Below, piece after piece: positions 57,889-64,000 of a stretch of 64,000 nt of DNA. Position numbers and translations under genes: made by a program. This DNA comes from Lacrimispora amygdalina (lineage in GTDB: Bacteria > Bacillota > Clostridia > Lachnospirales > Lachnospiraceae): the NCBI RefSeq assembly GCF_900205965.1, contig NZ_OAOF01000003.1, positions 124,001-188,000 on the forward strand, given 5' to 3'. The notes beneath the pieces are model-generated. The model had not been told where the DNA came from. It did not search any database and saw only the letters and a list, made by a program, of their open reading frames with translations. How positions within the stretch are numbered: position 1 is the stretch's first letter; each line of letters begins with the position of its first letter.

Positions 57889-59109
57889 ATGGAAAAGAAA
57901 ACATTACAGTATGATGTAGTCATTATCGGCGGCGGCGCTGCCGGCTTAACCGCAGGAATCTATTGCGGAAGGGCAAAATTAAAGACGCTGATTATTGAAA
58001 AGACCTTGGTAGGAGGACTTGCGACCTATACCAATGAGATTGAAAACTATCCTGGTTTTCCGGAAGGAGCAACCGGCCTTGGACTGATGGATTTATTTCA
58101 TAAACAGGCCAAAAAATTCGGAGTTGAGTTTAAATTAACCGATGTAAGAAGCGTATCTCTTGAGGGTGATGTAAAAAAGGTTGAAACTTTCCGCAATATA
58201 TTTGAAGCAAAGGCAGTTATCATCGGAAGCGGCGGAAAGCCTCGTCTGACTGGTGCAAAGAATGAGGAACTGTATCTTTATGATAAAGGAATTTCTTTCT
58301 GCGCAACCTGTGATGCTGCAGCCAACACCGGAAAAACCGTTATGGTAATCGGAAGCGGTGACGCAGCCATTGAAGAAGGAATGTTTTTAACAAAATTCGC
58401 TGACAAAGTCATTGTTTCCGTTATGCATGACACCGGAAAGATGGACTGCAATGAGATCGCAAAAGCACAGGCACTTGCTAATCCTAAAATGGAGTTCCTA
58501 TGGAATACGGTTGTTGACAGCTTTAAAGGAGACGAACGGCTTAACACGGTAGTCTTAAAAAATGTAAAGACGGAGGAACTGATTCCGGTTCCGGTTGACA
58601 GCTGCTTTCTGTTCATCGGCTATCTTCCAAATACCGAGATATTTAAGGGAGTTTTAGATATGAACCGGGGCGGGTATTTAATTACCAATGACCGGATGGA
58701 AACAAACATACCTGGAGTTTATGCAGTCGGCGATGTCCGTGATAAGTTCTTAAAGCAGGTAGCAACAGCTGTGGGAGACGGAGCCGTGGCAGGATACGGT
58801 GCAGAAAAGTATCTTTCCGAAAGTGAGATATTTGAGCAGCAGATCATGAACGAAGGAAATCCTTCTCTTGTCTATATCTATAATGCGGTTGATGCGCATT
58901 CCAGGGAGCTTTTATCTGTATTTAAGGAATTTGAGCAGAGCCATCAGAGCATTCGGGTATCCTGCATCGATACCTATAAATCAGACGGACTTGCAAAACG
59001 TCTTGGTGTTCAAAGCGGACCCTGCGCAGTCTGGATTAAGGACTGTAGGATACAGGAGCAGATTGACGGCTGTATTACAAAGGAAAAGATCGAACAGATG
59101 TGTAAATAA
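57889..59109 (+). CDS. Thioredoxin reductase-like protein with C-terminal thioredoxin-fold-like extension
   Basis: 406 residues. FAD fold VVIIGGGAAGLTAGIYCGRA (~10-29), active-site disulfide FCATCD (~140), NAD(P)H fold VMVIGSGDAAIEEGMFLTK and C-terminal FAD motif GVYAVGDVRDKFLKQVATAVGDG, all as in TrxB (~310 aa). The extra ~95 residues (SLVYIYNAVDAHSRELLSVFKEFEQ...) look like a thioredoxin fold but have no CxxC, only scattered cysteines. In a sulfur-relay operon it may reduce a persulfide on TusA or the rhodanese and not thioredoxin itself. 18 bases after the preceding stop. Confidence 0.82.
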   Translation: MEKKTLQYDVVIIGGGAAGLTAGIYCGRAKLKTLIIEKTLVGGLATYTNEIENYPGFPEGATGLGLMDLFHKQAKKFGVEFKLTDVRSVSLEGDVKKVETFRNIFEAKAVIIGSGGKPRLTGAKNEELYLYDKGISFCATCDAAANTGKTVMVIGSGDAAIEEGMFLTKFADKVIVSVMHDTGKMDCNEIAKAQALANPKMEFLWNTVVDSFKGDERLNTVVLKNVKTEELIPVPVDSCFLFIGYLPNTEIFKGVLDMNRGGYLITNDRMETNIPGVYAVGDVRDKFLKQVATAVGDGAVAGYGAEKYLSESEIFEQQIMNEGNPSLVYIYNAVDAHSRELLSVFKEFEQSHQSIRVSCIDTYKSDGLAKRLGVQSGPCAVWIKDCRIQEQIDGCITKEKIEQMCK

Positions 59110-59114
59110 GAAAA

Positions 59115-59151
59115 TAATAGCCCGGGCAGGTAATGTCCGGGTATTTTATTG
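59115..59151 (+). terminator. Terminator of the sulfur transport operon
   Basis: AATAGCCCGG pairs with CCGGGTATT, followed by TTATT. Confidence 0.7.
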
Positions 59152-59253
59152 CCGTTTTGAGGCGTATATGTGAGAAAGTCACGGATAATAATAAAACAGG
59201 ATTTATAATAAATATAATTTTAAATATAAAAGAAAACATAAGAGGAGATAACT

Positions 59254-59574
59254 ATGTTTGAATTTTTAAAAAGAAATACAGGAAAAGTAATTCATGTCAA
59301 TGATTTAGATCCGCTCATTGGAAACATTGAATTAATTGATATCCGGGAGCCTTATGAATACAAAAGCGGGACCATTAGAACGGCAAAAAATATCCCCATG
59401 GGCAATTTGCTAAACAACCCGGAAAAATATTTAATGAAGGACAAAACCTATTATATCATGTGCCAGTCCGGTGCAAGAAGCAAAAGAAGCTGCAGCGTTC
59501 TTCAGAAAAAAGGCTTTGATATTGTAAATGTAGCTGGCGGAATGGGTTCCTACGTCGGTACAAAAAGAAAATAA
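59254..59574 (+). CDS. Single-domain rhodanese-like sulfurtransferase
   Basis: 106 residues. The active-site loop CQSGARSKRS (C ~70) holds the persulfide cysteine, and LIDIREPYEYKSGTIRTAKNIPMG is the CH2A-type rhodanese strand. It moves sulfane sulfur from thiosulfate to acceptors such as TusA. It lies 144 bases after the reductase, past a terminator, so it probably has its own promoter. ATG 59254 follows AGGAG. Confidence 0.9.
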   Translation: MFEFLKRNTGKVIHVNDLDPLIGNIELIDIREPYEYKSGTIRTAKNIPMGNLLNNPEKYLMKDKTYYIMCQSGARSKRSCSVLQKKGFDIVNVAGGMGSYVGTKRK

Positions 59575-59584
59575 ACACCGAAAG

Positions 59585-59634
59585 CTCCCGGTTTCGTTCA
59601 TTGGGTTATCCCAAACGGATCCGGGATTTTTTTG
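59585..59634 (+). terminator. Rho-independent terminator
   Basis: CTCCCGG and CCGGGA flank an inner TTGGG/CCCAA stem, followed by seven T. Confidence 0.8.
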
Positions 59635-59684
59635 CCTGTCCATAGAAAATTTCTTTCTGTTAATCCCCGTGAAACCATCATATA

Positions 59685-59725
59685 ATGAAAATAAGTTTCA
59701 TAGTTTTCGCAGCATATTGAAACTA
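59685..59725 (+). promoter_or_regulatory. Inverted repeats upstream of the peptidoglycan-recycling operon
   Basis: ATGAAA-ATAAG-TTTCAT (59685-59701), then ATTGAAAC nearby. A repeated TGAAA/TTTCA half-site is what an RpiR/MurR regulator of the downstream operon might bind. No sigma-A promoter could be placed with confidence. Confidence 0.45.
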
Positions 59726-59808
59726 CAATACAAACCCGCTAGAATGAGATTCAACATAACTGTGAAGTTCGGTGAATTCATTCCGGCTCTTTTAGAGAGG
59801 AAGGGACA

Positions 59809-60657
59809 ATGAAAGGTCTGCTTGTTAGAATTGATGATTATGTTAAAAATGCAGGAGATGCTGAAAAACAGCTGATAAAAAGGCTGCAGAGAAATCCGGA
59901 ATCTGTGTTAAGAAAAACAATTAAGGAGATTGCAAAGGAAACTTATACCTCCCCTGCCACAATTGTCAGGCTGTGCAAAAAGCTGGGGTGCAGCGGCTAT
60001 AAAGATTTCCAGAGCACGCTTGCCTATGAGGTGGCCTTGTTTCGGGAGAGCCGGGATATTGCATTTCAGAAGATCACCCAGAAGGACACTGTGGAGGATA
60101 TTATCTATAAGGTGACAAAGAAAAATATTGAATCACTGGAGACCACCAGAAAGCTTCTGGAACCAAAGACAATTACAGAGTGTGTAAAGCTTTTGGAAAC
60201 CAGCAGAACGGTTTCCTTATACGGACTTGGAACCTCCCTTCTTGTGGCAAGGGATCTGTATCTGAAACTTCTTCGGGCAGATGTAATCTGCAGCTTATGT
60301 GACGACTGGCATGCCCAGTTTTTGACTGCCAGGAACCTGCGGCCCGGTGATGTGGCGATAGTGATCAGCTATTCCGGTCTGACAGAAGAGATGCTTCAGT
60401 GTGCCAGAGAAGCCAGGGCAAACGGTGCAAAGGTGATTGCCATCACAAGAGCAGTTGAGTCAAAGCTTGCTGCAGAGGCGGATTTTGTCCTGCCTGTGGC
60501 TGCTACGGAGCTTATTCACCGAAGCGGCGCCATGTCTTCCAGGATCTCACAGTTAAATGTGGTAGATGTGCTGTTTACCGCTTATGTAAATCGGAATTAC
60601 GAGTTCTGCATGAATCAGTTTGGCAGAACGCATATACAAAAGGACGGAGGAACATAA
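59809..60657 (+). CDS. murR: MurR/RpiR family transcriptional regulator
   Basis: 282 residues. The N-terminal RpiR helix-turn-helix TIKEIAKETYTSPATIVRLCKKLGCSGYKDFQ (~43-75), then a SIS ligand domain with SYSGLTEEMLQ and RSGAMSSRISQL. It sits 3 bases upstream of murQ, so it is the likely sensor of N-acetylmuramic acid 6-phosphate. ATG 59809 follows GAGGAAGGGA. Confidence 0.88.
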   Translation: MKGLLVRIDDYVKNAGDAEKQLIKRLQRNPESVLRKTIKEIAKETYTSPATIVRLCKKLGCSGYKDFQSTLAYEVALFRESRDIAFQKITQKDTVEDIIYKVTKKNIESLETTRKLLEPKTITECVKLLETSRTVSLYGLGTSLLVARDLYLKLLRADVICSLCDDWHAQFLTARNLRPGDVAIVISYSGLTEEMLQCAREARANGAKVIAITRAVESKLAAEADFVLPVAATELIHRSGAMSSRISQLNVVDVLFTAYVNRNYEFCMNQFGRTHIQKDGGT

Positions 60658-60660
60658 AAG

Positions 60661-61554
60661 ATGATTGATTTATCAAAACTGACAACGGAGTCGAGAAATC
60701 CGGATACCATGGGGTTAGATGAGATGACTCCTATTGAAATTGCCCGGATTATGAACCAGGAGGATGGTGCTGTTATTAAGGCAATCGGGGAAGTAATCCC
60801 TCAGATCGCACAGGCGATTGAGTGGGCAGCAGAAAGCCTGAAAGCAGGAGGCAGAATCATCTATGTGGGAGCGGGAACTTCCGGTCGCCTGGGAGTACTT
60901 GATGCGGTGGAATGTCCTCCTACCTTCGGCGTGCCGCCGCAGATGGTTGTGGGTCTGATTGCAGGAGGTGAGAAGGCATTTGTGGAAGCAGTGGAAGGCG
61001 CGGAAGACAGTGAAACCCTGTGCAGAGAGGAATTAAAGTCCATCTGTCTGTCAAAAGAAGATATTGTAATTGGTCTTGCGGCATCCGGTAGAACGCCTTA
61101 TGTCATTCATGGACTCCGGTATGCACGTTCCCTTGGCTGTAAAACCGTAGCCATTTCATGCAACAGGAATTCGGACATTGGAAAGGAAGCAGTGTTAGCC
61201 ATTGAACCGGTCACCGGACCGGAGGTACTTACCGGCTCCACCAGACTGAAGGCAGGTACTGCTCAGAAAATGGTTTTAAACATGATATCGACCGGAAGTA
61301 TGATCGGAATCGGAAAGGTCTATCAGAATTTAATGGTGGATGTCAGACAGAGCAACGAAAAGCTTGTGGTAAGATCACAAAATATTGTGATGACTGCAAC
61401 CGGGTGTGAACGAGAGGAAGCAAAAGAGGTACTGGAGCAGGCAGACGGTCATGTAAAAACAGCAGTGATTATGATTTTGTCTGATTGTGATGCCAGCGAA
61501 GCGAGAGAAAAGCTGTTAAAAGCAGGCGGAAATGTCCGTCAGGCTTTGAAATAG
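60661..61554 (+). CDS. murQ: N-acetylmuramic acid 6-phosphate etherase MurQ
   Basis: 297 residues, the usual length. It cleaves the lactyl ether of MurNAc-6-P, giving GlcNAc-6-P and D-lactate. The SIS core has IYVGAGTSGRLGVLDAVECPPTFG (~60-84), the MurQ signature, plus AVEGAEDSE and GLAASGRTPYVIHGL. The C-terminal small helical domain (MILSDCDASEAREKL) is a typical MurQ tail. Part of murR-murQ-PTS-mupG. Confidence 0.94.
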   Translation: MIDLSKLTTESRNPDTMGLDEMTPIEIARIMNQEDGAVIKAIGEVIPQIAQAIEWAAESLKAGGRIIYVGAGTSGRLGVLDAVECPPTFGVPPQMVVGLIAGGEKAFVEAVEGAEDSETLCREELKSICLSKEDIVIGLAASGRTPYVIHGLRYARSLGCKTVAISCNRNSDIGKEAVLAIEPVTGPEVLTGSTRLKAGTAQKMVLNMISTGSMIGIGKVYQNLMVDVRQSNEKLVVRSQNIVMTATGCEREEAKEVLEQADGHVKTAVIMILSDCDASEAREKLLKAGGNVRQALK

Positions 61555-61580
61555 AAAACGTTTATAAAAGGAGGAGAACG

Positions 61581-63020
61581 ATGGATTACAAGCAAGTCAG
61601 TGAAGAACTGTTATTGTTGTTGGGGGGAAAAGACAACATCACATCCAATGCTGCCTGTATGACAAGGCTTCGGGTTGGAGTGAAGGATTTATCAAAAGTG
61701 GACTTAGAGCAGATAAAAAAGGTAGAAGGAGTCCTTGGAGTGGTGGAAAGCAATACCCTTCAGATCGTGTTTGGGCCTGGGAAGGTGAATAAGGTACTGG
61801 ATGAATTTTATAAGCTTACGGGACTGCCAAAAGGTCAGGCAGAGGATGGCGGTTCCGGAGAGGATATTCAGACCGTTACAAGAGAAAACAAGGAATTGCA
61901 GAAGGCGAAATATGATAAGCCTGTCCAGAGATTCTTAAAGAAAATCGCCAATATTTTCGTGGCACTGCTCCCGGGAATTATAGCAGCTGGTTTAATTAAT
62001 GGGATCTGCAACGTCATCAATGTTTCCACTCACGGAGCACTGGCAGGAGTGTGGTGGTTTGCCTGCATAAGGACCATGGGCTGGGCACTGTTTGCATACC
62101 TCCCTATTCTGGTAGGCTACAATGCGGCAAGGGAATTCGGCGGCTCCGGAGCACTGGGAGCCATTGCAGGAGCTATGTCCATATCCAATGCGGGAATGCC
62201 GCTTCTTGCAGTGATTCAGGAGAAACAGATCTTACTTCCGATTACCAATGCGCCATTTAACCCTGCTTCCGGCGGTCTTTTAGCAGCTTTAATTGCCGGT
62301 ATGTTTTTTGCAGTGCTGGAGAAACGGATCAGAAAGCACATGCCGGATCTAATCGATACCTTCATCAGCCCGCTTCTGGTGCTGATCATTGGCGGAATTG
62401 TTGCACTGTTAGTGATTCAGCCTCTGGGAGCCGGTCTGACTAAGGTGATTTTTGCAGTATTAAGCTTTGCATATGAAAAAATGGGAGTAGTGGGCGGCTA
62501 TATTCTGTCTGCAGGCTTCCTTCCGCTGGTAGCAGTGGGACTCCATCAGGCTCTTACGCCTATTCATGCCATGTTAAATGACCCGGCAGGTGCCACAGGC
62601 GGCATCAATTACCTGCTTCCCATCTTAATGATGGCAGGCGGCGGCCAGGTAGGAGCTGGAATTGCTCTTTATATGAAAACAAAGAATAAAAAATTAAAAA
62701 GATACATAAGAGACTCCATTCCTGTAGGAATTCTGGGAATTGGAGAACCAATGATGTACGCAGTTACCCTGCCTCTTGGCAGATCCTTCCTGACTGCCTG
62801 CATCGGCAGTGGATTTGGAGGAGCGCTGGCAGCGCTTCTTCATCTGGGAACCGTTTCCCAGGGAGTATCCGGCCTGTTCGGTCTTCTGATTGTAAAGCCG
62901 GGTCAGCAGCTGCCCTTTATCATTGCTATGCTTGCAGCCTATGCAGGGGGCTTCCTGGTTACTTACTTTTTTGGTGTAGATGAAAACAGAATTAATGAAG
63001 TTTACGGAGAAGAGGAATGA
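61581..63020 (+). CDS. PTS EIIBC transporter, MurNAc/sucrose family (MurP-like)
   Basis: 479 residues. The IIB domain at the N-terminus has phosphocysteine C26 (NAACMTRLRVG). The IIC domain of about ten helices has GIGEPMMYAVTLPLG, with the conserved glutamate. No IIA domain, as in MurP, which borrows IIA-Glc. It imports and phosphorylates MurNAc, or MurNAc-GlcNAc since mupG follows. ATG 61581 lies 26 bases after murQ, behind AGGAGG. A weak cre-like AAAACGTTTATA lies in that gap. Confidence 0.87.
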   Translation: MDYKQVSEELLLLLGGKDNITSNAACMTRLRVGVKDLSKVDLEQIKKVEGVLGVVESNTLQIVFGPGKVNKVLDEFYKLTGLPKGQAEDGGSGEDIQTVTRENKELQKAKYDKPVQRFLKKIANIFVALLPGIIAAGLINGICNVINVSTHGALAGVWWFACIRTMGWALFAYLPILVGYNAAREFGGSGALGAIAGAMSISNAGMPLLAVIQEKQILLPITNAPFNPASGGLLAALIAGMFFAVLEKRIRKHMPDLIDTFISPLLVLIIGGIVALLVIQPLGAGLTKVIFAVLSFAYEKMGVVGGYILSAGFLPLVAVGLHQALTPIHAMLNDPAGATGGINYLLPILMMAGGGQVGAGIALYMKTKNKKLKRYIRDSIPVGILGIGEPMMYAVTLPLGRSFLTACIGSGFGGALAALLHLGTVSQGVSGLFGLLIVKPGQQLPFIIAMLAAYAGGFLVTYFFGVDENRINEVYGEEE

Positions 63021-64000
63021 AAACTGGAATTTCCATCTATTTCTCCAATGAGATGGAGAAGAATGAAAAACTGATTAAAAAAGCGGTAAAAAACGGGGCC
63101 ACATATGCATTTACTTCCCTCCACATTCCAGAAGAGACAGGAGTGGACTACAGGCAGGGAATCAGGCAGCTTCTAAACTGCTGCAGGGAAGAAAAACTGA
63201 ACCTGATTGCGGATGTGGGACCTGAAACCTATGAAAAGCTTGGTGTTGCAAATATGGAGGAGTTAAAATCTCTGGGGATTACCCATGTCAGACTGGATTA
63301 TGGCTTTTCACCCAGGGAAGTGGTGGAAATCTCCAAAAGCTTTCATGTGGTTTTCAATGCCTCCACCATTATGGAAGAGGAGCTTTCAGAATGGAAACAG
63401 TATGGAGCAGATTTTACCAGATTTGCAGCATGTCATAACTTTTATCCCAAGCAGTTTACCGCATTGTCCTTAAATCAGGTGAAAGAAATCAACAGCAGAT
63501 TAAAGTATCTGGGGTTTACAACCATGGCATTTGTGCCTGGTAACTTAACACTCAGGGGGCCGCTCTTTGAAGGTCTGCCTACCGTGGAGTCGCACAGGAA
63601 CAGCCGGGATGAGGTGGCTTATAACATGCTGGAGCTTTTTATGGGTGGTGACTGTGATGTGGTTCTGATCGGCGATGTGGATATAAAAGAGAAGGACTGG
63701 GAAGCGGTAAACTGCATCAGCCGGGGATATGTGGATCTGGAAGCTGACTTACTCCCGGAGTATGAATTTGTCAGAGACCAGATCCATCATGACAGGCCGG
63801 ATTCCAGTGAATTTATATTCCGTTCCCAGGAATCCAGATTATATCAGATGGACATTGAACCTGTGGAAAATGAGATGCGCTTCAGAAAGGCAGGAAGTAT
63901 CTGTATTTCAAATAGGAAATATGCACGGTATATGGGTGAACTTGAAATAGCCCGCGTGGATTTACCTATGGATGAGCGGCTTAATGTGATTGGGCAGATT
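63017..64000 (+). CDS. mupG: 6-phospho-N-acetylmuramidase MupG family protein, cut by window edge
   Basis: 328 codons visible, starting at ATG 63017 that overlaps the PTS stop. The TIM barrel begins MKTGISIYFSNEMEKNEK, the DUF871/MupG start, with ITHVRLDYG and VVFNAST strands and AACHNFYPKQFTAL. MupG, known in Staphylococcus aureus, splits MurNAc-6P-GlcNAc into MurNAc-6P and GlcNAc, so the murR-murQ-PTS-mupG set recycles cell-wall disaccharides. The family is ~360 aa, so about 30 residues lie outside the window. Confidence 0.9.
   Translation, partial: MKTGISIYFSNEMEKNEKLIKKAVKNGATYAFTSLHIPEETGVDYRQGIRQLLNCCREEKLNLIADVGPETYEKLGVANMEELKSLGITHVRLDYGFSPREVVEISKSFHVVFNASTIMEEELSEWKQYGADFTRFAACHNFYPKQFTALSLNQVKEINSRLKYLGFTTMAFVPGNLTLRGPLFEGLPTVESHRNSRDEVAYNMLELFMGGDCDVVLIGDVDIKEKDWEAVNCISRGYVDLEADLLPEYEFVRDQIHHDRPDSSEFIFRSQESRLYQMDIEPVENEMRFRKAGSICISNRKYARYMGELEIARVDLPMDERLNVIGQI

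Noticed and set aside
1..64000. tRNA, rRNA, prophage, transposase or integrase genes
   Set aside because: No cloverleaf-like sequence, rRNA segment, transposase motif or attachment repeat was found on reading both strands. A covariance-model search would settle small RNAs.

Overview
The window reads as a chromosomal segment of a low-GC, strictly fermentative Firmicute, most likely a Lachnospiraceae / Clostridium cluster XIVa relative (Lacrimispora-like). The basis is codon use, strong AGGAGG-type ribosome sites, sigma-A promoters, and gene content: ECF transporters, a Rex-type site before an alcohol dehydrogenase, Dcu carrier, MurQ/MupG recycling and cytoplasmic hemicellulases. The species call is inference. 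No rRNA, tRNA, CRISPR array, insertion sequence or prophage was seen.

Layout. 1-1.8 kb: a P-type metal ATPase (minus strand, cut by the window edge) behind a promoter with two tandem operator-like repeats. 2.1-6.9 kb: small membrane proteins (one frameshifted), an acetyltransferase, an MFS carrier, a truncated HIT gene and a DEAD-box helicase behind a hairpin leader. 7.1-8.9 kb: a cysteine/proline-repeat choice-of-anchor protein with no signal peptide. 8.9-14.7 kb: a lone rsmH, a nitroreductase, a Co/Ni ECF importer (cbiM-cbiQ-cbiO) and a frameshifted lipoprotein. 15-20 kb: two leaderless hemicellulases, one a GH43-GH30 fusion, then a peptidase-like protein and a histidine-kinase fragment. 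21-26.8 kb: an alcohol dehydrogenase / ene-reductase operon with a Rex-like operator and a divergent PucR-type regulator, then a lipoprotein paralogous to the broken one. 26.9-35.7 kb: marR plus a heterodimeric ABC exporter, a siderophore uptake operon in the opposite orientation, and a decayed second copy of the exporter's 3' end, so the iron operon sits between direct repeats. 35.7-38.4 kb: small enzymes and a TetR/HXXEE pair.

38.4-47.1 kb is the most distinctive catabolic locus: a GntR regulator, SIS-type deglycase-like protein, Dcu-type carrier, FrlC-like epimerase, amidohydrolase, YjbQ protein, two PfkB kinases, a small unknown protein and a HAD phosphatase. It resembles fructose-asparagine (fra) and fructoselysine (frl) systems with extra parts, and the regulator's likely operators occur at both promoters. 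47.2-50.9 kb is an operon with a BirA-type biotin operator: MaoC-like hotdog protein, BioY, thiolase and acyl-CoA ligase. An aspartate ammonia-lyase with a divergent LysR follows.

53.5-59.6 kb holds a DNA-binding protein that apparently starts at ATT, then a sulfur-relay cluster: Fe-S protein, two TusA proteins, a YeeE/YedE transporter split into two genes around one TusA, a thioredoxin-reductase-like protein with an extra C-terminal domain, and a rhodanese. The window ends in a peptidoglycan-recycling operon (murR-murQ-PTS-mupG), with mupG cut by the edge.

Five genes are broken or truncated (2.1, 5.1, 14.1, 20.0 and 35.1 kb). The two single-base frameshifts could be sequencing errors.
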